The notes under the pieces were generated by a model. That model was not told the DNA's origin, searched no databases, and saw only the letters and a program-made list of their open reading frames with translations. Positions 8,028-16,632 of a stretch of DNA of 64,000 nucleotides are shown here, in pieces. Source of the stretch: DASPNM01 sp035626515 (GTDB lineage Bacteria; Bacteroidota; Bacteroidia; Chitinophagales; Chitinophagaceae); contig DASPNM010000035.1 of NCBI GenBank assembly GCA_035626515.1, positions 248,001 through 312,000 on the forward strand, in the 5' to 3' direction. Position numbers and translations under genes: made by a program. Position 1 is the stretch's first letter, and every line of letters begins with the position of its first letter.

Positions 8028-8954
8028 TCAGTAATTTTTGTCAACTATTGAATCCAGGATATTTACGTAACTGATGTACCTGTTTTCGTGGATGTCCCCC
8101 TGTTCCACTGCCTCCTTGATCCTGCACCCCGGCTCGTTCACGTGCAGGCAATTGTTGAACTGGCACTCCCCCAGCCTGTCCCGCATTTCCGGAAAATAAT
8201 GACTTAACTCCTGCCTGCTCAGGCCGAGTAGCCCAAATTCCTTGATGCCCGGAGTATCAATGATCCTTCCTCCTCCCGGAAGTTCGAACATCTCCGCGAA
8301 TGTGGTTGTGTGCAACCCTTTTCCGCTCCACCCGCTTACGTCCTGGGTCCGCAGGTTCAGGTCGGGAAGCAACGCGTTCAGCAGCGAAGACTTTCCGACT
8401 CCACTATGACCACTGATCAGGGTGGTTTTTTCTTTCAGCACGTGCATCAGGGGTTCGATTCCTGTATTATTTCTTACGCTCAGGGGAAAAACGGAATATC
8501 CCACCGCCCCGTACATACTCGTCCAATTGTCCAGCTGCTGATGCTCCTTCTTCCCGTAGATATCTGTCTTATTGACGACGATGATGGAAGGCACGTGGTA
8601 CATTTCCGAGGCCACCAGGAAACGGTCAATAAATCCCTGCGAAGTCCGTGGCTCGCGCAGCGTTGCCAGCAACAACGATTGGTCAAGGTTTGCCGCCACG
8701 ATGTGCTGCTGGTGCTTTCCCCTCGGGGATTGCCGGTTGATGTAATTGCGCCGGTTCCCGATCTCGGTAATGAGCGCTGTTCCTCCGTCCGCGTTGTCCA
8801 CTTCCATTCCGACCCTGTCCCCCACAGCCACCGGGTTGGTGGAACTGATATCATCGATCTTGAAGAGGCCTTTCATACGCGCGTTCCAGAATCGCCCCTG
8901 TTCGTCGCGCACTACGTACCAGCTTCCCGTCGACTTATAAACTACACCCTTCAT
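8028..8954 (-). CDS. rsgA: Ribosome small subunit-dependent GTPase RsgA
   Basis: A 308-residue circularly permuted GTPase that helps mature the 30S subunit. Order of parts: N-terminal OB-fold, NKTD (128-131), P-loop GHSGVGKS (182-189), DTPG (233-236), and the zinc knuckle C264, C269, H271, C277. The permuted motif order (G4 before G1) is diagnostic. I chose the ATG at 8954; longer starts run into batA. It begins 23 bases after the batA stop on the same strand, so it is probably the last gene of that transcript. Confidence 0.95.
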   Translation of the reverse strand: MKGVVYKSTGSWYVVRDEQGRFWNARMKGLFKIDDISSTNPVAVGDRVGMEVDNADGGTALITEIGNRRNYINRQSPRGKHQQHIVAANLDQSLLLATLREPRTSQGFIDRFLVASEMYHVPSIIVVNKTDIYGKKEHQQLDNWTSMYGAVGYSVFPLSVRNNTGIEPLMHVLKEKTTLISGHSGVGKSSLLNALLPDLNLRTQDVSGWSGKGLHTTTFAEMFELPGGGRIIDTPGIKEFGLLGLSRQELSHYFPEMRDRLGECQFNNCLHVNEPGCRIKEAVEQGDIHENRYISYVNILDSIVDKNY

Positions 8955-8977
8955 AAACGCAAGATAGAAGGTTCCGG

Positions 8978-9979
8978 TCAGGGGAACTTCCGAAGCACCG
9001 TGCTGCGCAGCAACAGCTCGAGAAAAACGCATGCCAGGGCCGCGAGCACAAGCGGAAGAAACATCTCCTCAAAGCGCAACAATGTAGTGATCTCAGCCTC
9101 CGACTTCTCGAGCCGGTCGATCTGCGAATAAATGATCCGCAGGGCTTCCCTGTCCCGTGCCCGGAAATAACGCCCTCCTGTTTCAGCGGCAATCCGCTGC
9201 AAGAGCTGCTCGTCGATCAGCTCTACATACGGACTGGTTCGATCGCCTCTCAGGTATTCGGGTATTTTCACGGGGCCGGCACTCATGCCGATCGTGTACA
9301 CCCGGACCCCCTGGGATTTTGCGATCTCAATCGCGGTAGCTGGATCAATCAGGCGCGTGTCCGGGGCATCTTCTTTCCCGTCGGTGAGCAGGATGATTAC
9401 CTTGGAACGGTTCTTTGATTCCGAAAGCCGGTCCACTGCCGTGGCAAGGCCTTCCCCGATTACGGTGCCGTCTTCCAGATATTTCCGGCTTTCAAGCGAT
9501 TGCAGCTGTTCAATGAGGGTATTCTTATCGGATGTGAGCGGACACTGCGAAAAGCTTTCCCCGGCGAAGATGACCAGCCCGATCCGGTCCACCGGCCGGC
9601 TCCGGACAAAATCGATCGCCACTTCTTTCGCAACCTCCATCCGCGAAGGCGCAATGTCGCGCGAATTCATGCTGCCGCTTACATCAATGCAAAGGATAAT
9701 ATCAATGCCTTCGCCGCGAAAAATCTTTTCATCGTTTCGCCTCTGCGGGCGGGCCAGGGCCACAATCAATAAAACGACGGCCAGGCTTCGCAGGATCAGG
9801 GGCAGGTGCCGGAACCGGTTTTTCCAGGAACGTTCCGTGAAAGAATGTACCGTCGAGACGGTGAATGCCGCCTGTCGCGCACGATAGCGGCGGTACCACC
9901 AGAGCAGGGGAAGGATCGCAAACAGCCCCAGCCAGTGAGGATTAGCGAATTCGATATTGCGGAACCATTCATACAGCAT
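8978..9979 (-). CDS. batA: BatA-type von Willebrand A membrane protein
   Basis: A 333-residue protein with the BatA N-terminal element (FANPHWLGLFAILPLLWW), two N-terminal helices, a VWA domain with an intact MIDAS DxSxS (D99, S101, S103) and a C-terminal helix (FLPLVLAALACVFLELLL). Bat proteins (Bacteroides aerotolerance) work with MoxR-type AAA ATPases in envelope or stress functions; the exact role is unsettled. Its start overlaps the BatD-like gene by 11 bases. BatB, BatC and BatE are not encoded next to it as is usual. Confidence 0.85.
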   Translation of the reverse strand: MLYEWFRNIEFANPHWLGLFAILPLLWWYRRYRARQAAFTVSTVHSFTERSWKNRFRHLPLILRSLAVVLLIVALARPQRRNDEKIFRGEGIDIILCIDVSGSMNSRDIAPSRMEVAKEVAIDFVRSRPVDRIGLVIFAGESFSQCPLTSDKNTLIEQLQSLESRKYLEDGTVIGEGLATAVDRLSESKNRSKVIILLTDGKEDAPDTRLIDPATAIEIAKSQGVRVYTIGMSAGPVKIPEYLRGDRTSPYVELIDEQLLQRIAAETGGRYFRARDREALRIIYSQIDRLEKSEAEITTLLRFEEMFLPLVLAALACVFLELLLRSTVLRKFP

Positions 9980-10856
9980 CGCCTGACTGGTTTGAGGATT
10001 CTTCCATCCACGTCACCGCCTCCCGGAGCGTGTCAACCGTGCCGCTGCGCTCGGCGGCGGCAGGTTCGTACCGCGCGAACTTTACAAAATCCGCCAACCG
10101 CAAAGCCTGCGAGAGATCCGAAAATATTCCTTTGGGTAAACCTGCCCCGGAAAGCTGAAGTACAAGATCGTCGGTGGTTTTTTGCAGCGACAGAATACCT
10201 TTCTTCCGGAACACATACAGGCGAAACACGTCCACCGCCCTTGCATAGAATTCCCGTGTGGGCAGATCAGAACGCTGAAGCTGCTCAAAACCGTCCATAG
10301 CTTCCCGATAGGCATCCACGGGTTTTGGCACAGCAGGACCCTTCCGCCGGCGCACCCAAATCCAAAGCAGTAGCAAGGCGAGGAGTGCCACTGCAATCAG
10401 TATCCACCAGGTAAGGTCAACCCGGTCGGACGGTTCAGGCCCGATCACATCCTTTATATCGTGGTAAGGCTGGTTAGGATCGAAATCGGAAAAGACCACC
10501 TCAACGGAAAAAGTATCGGTGAACTTATTTTCAGAGATGCGGATCGCCGGTATCACCCAGCGCCCGGAATCGAAGCTTGTGAGCCGGTAGGACTGGCGGA
10601 TCGCAGAACCCGAGAGTTGCGGATCGCTTTTTTCCAGGATTTCGAAATGCGGAATGGTGTCGATGTCGGGAAGCACCAGCAACTGCCTGTTCCCTGAAAC
10701 AACTTCTACCGTCATCTGAAAATGTTCACCGATGAGGATCCGGCGCTTATCCACCATCACCGTCGCCGACAGGTCCTGGCCATTCGCCCCGAACCAGGCG
10801 GCAATAAGGCAGACCGGGAAGATTGCGCGCCGAAAAAAATTTTGACTGGAACTCAT
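9969..10856 (-). CDS. BatD-like membrane protein of the MoxR/DUF58 cluster
   Basis: A 295-residue protein with a signal peptide (about 1-26), an extracytoplasmic beta-rich region, one membrane helix (about 150-168) and a cytoplasmic helical tail. This is the usual layout of the third gene in MoxR-DUF58-BatA clusters (BatD/DUF4381-like). The start overlaps the end of the DUF58 gene by 4 bases, which indicates coupling. Sequence similarity is loose in this family, so the call rests on topology and position. Confidence 0.7.
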   Translation of the reverse strand: MSSSQNFFRRAIFPVCLIAAWFGANGQDLSATVMVDKRRILIGEHFQMTVEVVSGNRQLLVLPDIDTIPHFEILEKSDPQLSGSAIRQSYRLTSFDSGRWVIPAIRISENKFTDTFSVEVVFSDFDPNQPYHDIKDVIGPEPSDRVDLTWWILIAVALLALLLLWIWVRRRKGPAVPKPVDAYREAMDGFEQLQRSDLPTREFYARAVDVFRLYVFRKKGILSLQKTTDDLVLQLSGAGLPKGIFSDLSQALRLADFVKFARYEPAAAERSGTVDTLREAVTWMEESSNQSGDAV

Positions 10857-11725
10857 CGGTTGCGACTTAAGAAGAATCGCTGCAGCACTTTTACATAGTC
10901 TTCTCCCGTGCGAATGTGCAGCAGGTCGCAGCCCGCCTTGCGAAAAGCCTGCGCGCAGTATTCGGTGAGACGGAAAAACTCCTGCTCGTAACTATGGCGA
11001 ACAAAACGGTTCCCGGTATCCACCCACTTTGTCTCGCCGGTCTCGGAATCACGAATATGCATCAAGCCCGCGTTAGGGAGCTGCATGTCCATGCGGTCAT
11101 AGATCTTTATCCCGATTACATCGTGCTTTTTACCGGCGACGCGCAGCGCGTCTTCATAGCTTCCGTCCAGCAGATCGCTCAGCACAAAGGCGATGCTCTG
11201 CTGCCGGGTCACGTTATTGAAATACCGAAGGGCCATTCCGAGGTTGGTTCCGCGCCGCCGGGGCTCCCTGCCCAACAGTTCACGAACGATATAGAGCGCG
11301 TGCGCCCGCCCCTTTTTCGGGGGGATGTACCCTTCTACCTGGTCGGTGTAGAGCACCACCCCCACCTTGTCACCGTTGTTTACCGCTGAAAATGCCAGCA
11401 CGGCGGCGATCTCTGCTATCAGGTCCCGCTTCGTGGAGCTCACTGTGCCAAAACGGGAGCTTCCGCTCATGTCCACCAGCAGCATAACGGTCAGCTCGCG
11501 TTCTTCCTCGAAAAGCTTGCTATATGGATGTCCGAACCTTGCGGATACGTTCCAGTCAATAAACCGAACGTCGTCGCCCGGAGCATATTCGCGGACTTCC
11601 TTGAACGACATCCCACGCCCCTTGAAAGCGCTGTGGTATTCACCGGTAAACAGGTCTTTGGTGAGCTTCTTGCTGCGGATCTCGAGCAGCCGCACTTTTT
11701 TCAGTATCTCCGCCGTAGTAGGCAC
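10853..11725 (-). CDS. DUF58 domain protein
   Basis: A 290-residue soluble protein with the DUF58 core YAPGDDVRFIDWNVSARFG (about 48-66), followed by a VWA-like fold with DMSGSS (D85, S87, S89). DUF58 proteins are nearly always encoded directly after a MoxR ATPase, and the pair is thought to act on envelope or secreted partners. No membrane helix is seen. It begins 24 bases after the MoxR stop. Confidence 0.9.
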   Translation of the reverse strand: MPTTAEILKKVRLLEIRSKKLTKDLFTGEYHSAFKGRGMSFKEVREYAPGDDVRFIDWNVSARFGHPYSKLFEEERELTVMLLVDMSGSSRFGTVSSTKRDLIAEIAAVLAFSAVNNGDKVGVVLYTDQVEGYIPPKKGRAHALYIVRELLGREPRRRGTNLGMALRYFNNVTRQQSIAFVLSDLLDGSYEDALRVAGKKHDVIGIKIYDRMDMQLPNAGLMHIRDSETGETKWVDTGNRFVRHSYEQEFFRLTEYCAQAFRKAGCDLLHIRTGEDYVKVLQRFFLSRNR

Positions 11726-11749
11726 TTGTCAATTAGTTTTCTTTCCGGT

Positions 11750-12751
11750 TCACGGAACGCGGGTAGCTTTCAGTACTTCCTCGATCACGTCCTCAACGGT
11801 AACGTTTTCGGCCTCGGCTTCGTAGGTGAGGCCGATCCGGTGACGCAGCACGTCCTTGCAAATGCTGCGTATGTCCTCGGGGATCACGAATCCTCTTTTG
11901 GCAAGGAAAGCCTGGGCTTTCGCCGCCAGCGCGAGGTTGATGCTCCCGCGTGGAGATGCTCCGTAAGAGATAAGCGGCTTCAGCCGCTCGAGCTGGTATT
12001 GATCGGGTCTGCGCGTTGCGAATACGATGTCCAGTATGTACTGCTCCACCTTTTCGTCCATGTATATCTGCCTTGCCAGCTCGCGCGCATGCAGCACTTC
12101 CTGCACCGATACCACCTGCTTCACATCGGGAAGCGTCATGCTCTGGACATTTTGCCGGATGATCATCTGCTCCTCATGCATGCGAGGATAGCTGACGATC
12201 ACCTTCATAATGAAACGGTCCACCTGTGCTTCTGGCAGAGGATAAGTTCCTTCCTGTTCCAGCGGGTTTTGCGTAGCCAGAACAAGAAAAGGTTCTTCTA
12301 GCTTATAAGTCGTGTCGCCGATGGTGACCTGCCTCTCCTGCATGGCTTCCAACAGTGCGCTTTGCACCTTCGCGGGGGCGCGGTTGATCTCATCGGCGAG
12401 AATGAAATTTGCGAAAACCGGACCCTTTCGTACCACGAATTCATTTCGCTGCTGGTTGTACATCAATGTTCCAATCACATCTGCTGGAAGCAGATCGGGC
12501 GTAAACTGGATCCTGCTGAATTTCGCGTGAATGGCCTGGGCCAGCGTTTTGATGGTGAGCGTTTTGGCCAGCCCGGGAACTCCCTCGAGCAGCACATGGC
12601 CGTTGCTTAAAAGGCCAATGAGCAGGCGGTCGAGCATACCTTGCTGGCCAATGATCACGCGGTTCACCTCCTCGCGGAGGCGATCGGTGAACTGGCTCGC
12701 GTAGCTGATCCGTTCGTTCAACTGCCGAATATCTTCCGCGGTCTTGTACAT
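11750..12751 (-). CDS. MoxR family AAA+ ATPase
   Basis: A 333-residue AAA+ protein with Walker A GVPGLAKT (57-64), Walker B FILADEINRAP (D120, E121) and the C-terminal lid typical of MoxR (RSICKDVLRHRIGLTYEAEA). MoxR ATPases act as chaperone-like factors for VWA-domain partners, here probably the DUF58 protein and BatA downstream. It is the promoter-proximal gene of the cluster, which reads MoxR, DUF58, BatD-like, batA, rsgA. Confidence 0.95.
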   Translation of the reverse strand: MYKTAEDIRQLNERISYASQFTDRLREEVNRVIIGQQGMLDRLLIGLLSNGHVLLEGVPGLAKTLTIKTLAQAIHAKFSRIQFTPDLLPADVIGTLMYNQQRNEFVVRKGPVFANFILADEINRAPAKVQSALLEAMQERQVTIGDTTYKLEEPFLVLATQNPLEQEGTYPLPEAQVDRFIMKVIVSYPRMHEEQMIIRQNVQSMTLPDVKQVVSVQEVLHARELARQIYMDEKVEQYILDIVFATRRPDQYQLERLKPLISYGASPRGSINLALAAKAQAFLAKRGFVIPEDIRSICKDVLRHRIGLTYEAEAENVTVEDVIEEVLKATRVP

Positions 12752-12896
12752 AATTCCGTGCGCACAAATTACGAACTTGGTTTATGCAAATTACCTGCCG
12801 TAGTAAGCACTTAGCGGAAAATACGGCAGCATTTTTGAGTATTTATTGTTTTAAACCCCGGGAACAATAACTACATTGGAAAACAAATCCAGCTAT

Positions 12897-13346
12897 ATGA
12901 TCAGAAAGATCCTTTACCTGCTGGGCTTCGCACTTCCGCTGTTGCTGGCCTGCAAAAAAGAGGAAAATAATTCTCCTCCGAAAACTAAGACCCAGCTCCT
13001 CACTCAATCTTCATGGAGATTCAGTTCGGCAACGGCGAATGGCAGCGACGCTTCCGGTTACCTGCAGGCCTGTCAGAAAGACAATATTTATACGTTTGCC
13101 GCAGCCGGAACCGGTAGCATGGACGAAGGTCCGACGCGCTGCAACATGAGCGATCCGCAAAGCACGCCGTTTACCTGGAACTTCGCAAGCAACGAAACCG
13201 TTTTGCACATTTCGACACAGTTGTTTTCGGGAACCAGCAACGACATGATGATAGAAGCCCTTACGGAAACGCAACTCATTGTAACTTTCCCGTACACTCC
13301 TCCCGTGGGACCGTCCGTGATGATCCGTGCCGTGTTCGTGCACTGA
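12897..13346 (+). CDS. Lipocalin-like lipoprotein
   Basis: A 149-residue protein (from the ATG at 12897) with a lipobox LLAC (Cys 19) followed by KKEE. The mature part has the layout of Bacteroidota lipocalin-like lipoproteins: LLTQSSWRFSSATANG near the start, then a pair of Cys (in QACQKDN and TRCNMSD), and TFPYTPP near the end. Function unknown. The stop directly abuts the stop of convergent nadE, with no base between. Confidence 0.7.
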   Translation: MIRKILYLLGFALPLLLACKKEENNSPPKTKTQLLTQSSWRFSSATANGSDASGYLQACQKDNIYTFAAAGTGSMDEGPTRCNMSDPQSTPFTWNFASNETVLHISTQLFSGTSNDMMIEALTETQLIVTFPYTPPVGPSVMIRAVFVH

Positions 13347-15050
13347 TCACGAAAGATATTTCCCGACAATTGGCACCCTTCGCCCGATTCCGAAGGCTTT
13401 CGTGCTGACGCGGATGATGGGACAGAATTGATTCCGTTTGTATTCGTTTGTGTTCACAAGCTTCAGCACGCGCCTCACCAGTTCGGGGTCGTGGCCGCGC
13501 CCTATGATTTCGGAAGGACCCCGCCTCAGCTCAATGTATTCGTACAATATCCTGTCTAGCTTTGAATATTCGGGGAGGCTGTCGGCGTCTTTCTGTCCGG
13601 GTCGTAACTCCGCAGAAGGTTCCTTTACAAAAATGTGTTGCGGGATCACCGGCTTTTTTTCGTTGATGTAATGCGCGAGCGCATAAACCTGGGTCTTATA
13701 AATATCGCCCAGCACGCTCAATCCTCCCGCCATGTCGCCGTACAGGGTGCCGTAACCGGTAGCGAGCTCGCTTTTGTTGGATGTATTGAGGAGGATATAA
13801 TGAAATTTGTTCGCCAACGCCATCAGCAGGTTGCCGCGAACCCGGCTCTGAATGTTTTCTTCCGCGATTCCAAAAGATTGTCCGCGAAACAGCGGCTCCA
13901 GCTCGTCCAGATAACTTTGAAACACGGGATCGATCGAGATCACATCGTGCGGGTTGCCGAGGTTGCGCGAAAGCTCCTGCGCATCCGAGATCGAATGGGA
14001 ACTTGAAAACCGGGACGGCATCAGCACGGCACGCACCTGTTCCGCCCCCAGCGCTTCGCTGGCGAGCGCCTGCGTGACGGCGCTGTCAATGCCGCCGGAA
14101 GCTCCCAGAATTGCGCGACTGAATCCCATCTTCCGGAAATAATCACGGATACCCAGCACGAGAGCGTGAAAGATTTCGGCAATGTTCTTTTTGTCGGCGA
14201 GGTACTCGAGAGTGTTTACGCCTTCGCCCACATCAAGCGCGGAGAAGTAGACCGGCTCCTCTTTTTTTTCAACAGGAATATCCGGGGCAAGCAACTCCTC
14301 CAGGTCAAAAACAGCATAATCCTCCTCAAAATACTTCAGCTCGCCGCGCCGCCGGCCCGCGGCGTCATACACGAGGCTCCCGCCGTCGAATACGATTTCG
14401 GTCTGCGATCCCACAGTGTTGCAGTAAAGCATGGGCAGTCCGTATTTCAGCACGTGGGCCCGGACAATGCTGTTGCGCACCAGGTCCTGGGCATAGTTGT
14501 AGGGAGAAGCGGAAAGGTTGATCATCACTTCCGGTCTCAGCGGCATCAGCTTTTCCATCGGTGTCACGCGGTACAGCGGATTGTCACCCATATTCCAAAT
14601 GTCCTCGCAGATCGTGACAGCGATTTTTCTTCCTTTGAAATGGACGATGTTCCATTCATAGGCCGGCTCAAAATAGCGGTACTCGTCGAATATGTCGTAG
14701 TTGGGAAGCAGGGTCTTGTGCACTTCCGCCTTCACCTCTTTTTCGTGCAGCAGAAAAACTGCATTAAAAAGATCTTTCCCTTCACGAATCCTGTTCACCG
14801 CGGGGCAGCCCACCAGCACCCCTATATCTGCCGTATGTTCTTTGATCAGATGAAGGGACTCGTGGCATTTCTCAACAAAATCCGAAAACTCAAGGAAATC
14901 GCGAGGGGGGTACCCGCATACGCACAGCTCAGAAAAAACGACCAGCTCGGCTCCGCGGTTTCTCGCCCATTCGATGCCGTCGATAATCTTGTTCCTGTTT
15001 TCCTCGAAGTTGCCGATGTGGTAGTTCTGCTGCGCCAGGGCGATCTTCAT
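13347..15050 (-). CDS. nadE: Glutamine-dependent NAD+ synthetase
   Basis: A 567-residue two-domain enzyme that amidates nicotinic acid adenine dinucleotide to NAD+. The N-terminal nitrilase-like glutaminase has the expected Glu (FSELCVCGYPP), Lys (HKTLLPNYD) and Cys (VTICEDIW) triad. The C-terminal synthetase has the PP-loop GASGGIDSAVTQALA and downstream ATP and NaAD contacts. It is divergent from gldB with only 49 bases between start codons; nadE beside gldB is a known Bacteroidota arrangement. A TAnnTTTG box lies 4 bases before the ATG. Confidence 0.95.
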   Translation of the reverse strand: MKIALAQQNYHIGNFEENRNKIIDGIEWARNRGAELVVFSELCVCGYPPRDFLEFSDFVEKCHESLHLIKEHTADIGVLVGCPAVNRIREGKDLFNAVFLLHEKEVKAEVHKTLLPNYDIFDEYRYFEPAYEWNIVHFKGRKIAVTICEDIWNMGDNPLYRVTPMEKLMPLRPEVMINLSASPYNYAQDLVRNSIVRAHVLKYGLPMLYCNTVGSQTEIVFDGGSLVYDAAGRRRGELKYFEEDYAVFDLEELLAPDIPVEKKEEPVYFSALDVGEGVNTLEYLADKKNIAEIFHALVLGIRDYFRKMGFSRAILGASGGIDSAVTQALASEALGAEQVRAVLMPSRFSSSHSISDAQELSRNLGNPHDVISIDPVFQSYLDELEPLFRGQSFGIAEENIQSRVRGNLLMALANKFHYILLNTSNKSELATGYGTLYGDMAGGLSVLGDIYKTQVYALAHYINEKKPVIPQHIFVKEPSAELRPGQKDADSLPEYSKLDRILYEYIELRRGPSEIIGRGHDPELVRRVLKLVNTNEYKRNQFCPIIRVSTKAFGIGRRVPIVGKYLS

Positions 15051-15054
15051 CCGA

Positions 15055-15062
15055 CAAAATTA
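15055..15062 (-). promoter_or_regulatory. -7 promoter box of nadE, TAATTTTG
   Basis: An exact match to the Bacteroidota -7 consensus TAnnTTTG, ending 4 bases before the nadE ATG. If transcription starts the usual few bases after the box, the mRNA would begin at or next to the start codon. Confidence 0.6.
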
Positions 15063-15099
15063 AGAACTCGTTATCGTAGCCCCGATTAACTTCGCAGTC

Positions 15100-16131
15100 A
15101 TGCGATGGAGCCTGCTTTTTTTGGTTGTGTTCGCTTCTTACTCCTGCACGAACAATGACGGCGCCCCCGATGTCTCCGCCATTCGCGTACAGGTAAACCT
15201 GAGCCGCTTTGACCGGGATTTTTTTTCGATCGATAGCAACCGCGTTCATTCCGAAATGGACCGACTGCACGCGAAATACCCGCAGTTCACCAAGTTGTTC
15301 CTCCAATACGTGCTGGGGCTGGACAGCAATACCGCCAGTGAGGGCGTGCGCCAGTTCCTTCGGCTCAACCGCCCGGTCTATGACTCGGTCCAGGCCGTAT
15401 TTCCCGACGCGGACTGGCTGCGCCGTGATTTCCAGAAAGCATTTCGCTACGTGAAATATTATTTTCCCAATTACGAGATTCCTGACCTGGTCACCGTCCT
15501 GGGGCCTATCGACGCGCTTGCTCAAACGACTGGTGGCAGCTACACCCCCAACTTTCTCGGGCCCGGCTTTCTGGCCCTCAGCCTTCAGTTTTACCTCGGA
15601 AAAGATTTTTCCGGATATAAGTCCGAATATTTTATCGAAAACGTGGCGCCGTTGTACCGCAGCCGGCGTTTCAGCCGCGAGTACATGCTGCCGGAAGCAA
15701 TGCAGCTGATTGCAGATGATCTCTTTCCCGACCGCAGCAGCGGCCTGCCGCTGATCGAGCAAATGATCGAAAAGGGAAAACAGTGGTGGCTGCTGGACAA
15801 GTTCCTGCCGGAAGTGGAAGACACACTCAAAACAGGCTACACGAAAGTGCAGCTCGACTGGTGCGAAAAGAATGAAGGCCTTATCTGGAGTTATCTCGTG
15901 AAGAACGAGGACCTGCGGTCCCTCAATCCGGTGATTATTCAGACTTACGTCGGGGAAGGGCCCTTCACCCAGGGATTTCCGCAAGAGTATTCGCCCGGAA
16001 ATATCGGTCCCTGGATAGGGAGGCAGATCGTGCGAAAGTTTGAGTCGAAGAACGCATCCATGACCCCGGAAGAGCTGATGCGCACTTCCGCTGCTACGAT
16101 ACTCGAAGAGGCCCGCTATAAGCCACGCTGA
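15100..16131 (+). CDS. gldB: Gliding motility lipoprotein GldB
   Basis: A 343-residue lipoprotein with lipobox ASYSC (Cys 16). It shows the GldB pattern: LSRFDRDFF near the N-terminus, a central KYYFPNYEIPDLVTVLGPID and the GPFTQGFPQEYSPGNIGPWIG segment toward the C-terminus. GldB is needed for gliding in Flavobacterium and is widely kept in Bacteroidota, including non-gliders; its biochemical role is not settled. gldC, its usual partner, is not next to it. A near-match -7 box (TAACTTCG, 15087-15094) lies 5 bases before the ATG. Confidence 0.9.
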   Translation: MRWSLLFLVVFASYSCTNNDGAPDVSAIRVQVNLSRFDRDFFSIDSNRVHSEMDRLHAKYPQFTKLFLQYVLGLDSNTASEGVRQFLRLNRPVYDSVQAVFPDADWLRRDFQKAFRYVKYYFPNYEIPDLVTVLGPIDALAQTTGGSYTPNFLGPGFLALSLQFYLGKDFSGYKSEYFIENVAPLYRSRRFSREYMLPEAMQLIADDLFPDRSSGLPLIEQMIEKGKQWWLLDKFLPEVEDTLKTGYTKVQLDWCEKNEGLIWSYLVKNEDLRSLNPVIIQTYVGEGPFTQGFPQEYSPGNIGPWIGRQIVRKFESKNASMTPEELMRTSAATILEEARYKPR

Positions 16132-16518
16132 TTAATTTCCTTTGAAGGGCGCGAACATCTCGAAAGCCGGGATGTTTACCTCGAAAATGCGCGAGGTGGA
16201 AAGATTTTCCATCTGGTACGTTCCGCTCATCTTTCCCATTTCCGTGCGCAGGTTGCAGCCGCTTACGTACTGGTAGCTTTCTCCCGGGTTTAACGTTGGC
16301 TGCACTCCTACGACGCCTTCGCCTTCCACTTCGCGGGTGGTGCCGTTGCTGTCGAAAATGTACCAGCGACGGCGGTGAAGCTTTACGGGGAAGGGATTGT
16401 GATTTTCGATAGTGATGCGATAGGCGAACATGAACTCCGATTGCAGCGGATTGCTGTAGTCGGGCTGGTAAAAAGTTTCAACGCTTACCCGCACCCCCTC
16501 CGAAATCATGCTTGTCAT
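16132..16518 (-). CDS. apaG: ApaG domain protein
   Basis: A 128-residue protein (ATG at 16518) consisting of a single ApaG domain, a fibronectin-III-like sandwich. It carries the conserved FMFAYRITIENHNPFPVKL and GVVGVQPTLNPGESYQYVSGC segments. ApaG was linked genetically to cobalt and magnesium efflux in Salmonella, but its mechanism is unclear. It converges on gldB with the stops directly adjacent. A second ATG three codons later is possible. Confidence 0.9.
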   Translation of the reverse strand: MTSMISEGVRVSVETFYQPDYSNPLQSEFMFAYRITIENHNPFPVKLHRRRWYIFDSNGTTREVEGEGVVGVQPTLNPGESYQYVSGCNLRTEMGKMSGTYQMENLSTSRIFEVNIPAFEMFAPFKGN

Positions 16519-16602
16519 AGAGTAAAAATAAGCATTCCCACCGAAAACGCGACGAGCCATTCCGGCGCAAAAATTGTTGCCGGGGTGACGGCATGTGACT
16601 CG

Positions 16603-16610
16603 TAATTTTG
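16603..16610 (+). promoter_or_regulatory. -7 promoter box upstream of icd, TAATTTTG
   Basis: An exact TAnnTTTG match 22 bases before the icd ATG, giving a conventional short leader. Confidence 0.5.
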
Positions 16611-16632
16611 CGGCTCTTAGAAAATCAGGAAC

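Noticed and set aside
14929..15984. 351-codon minus-strand frame antisense to gldB and the end of nadE
   Set aside because: It spans two well-supported genes and their shared promoter region; no recognisable domain.
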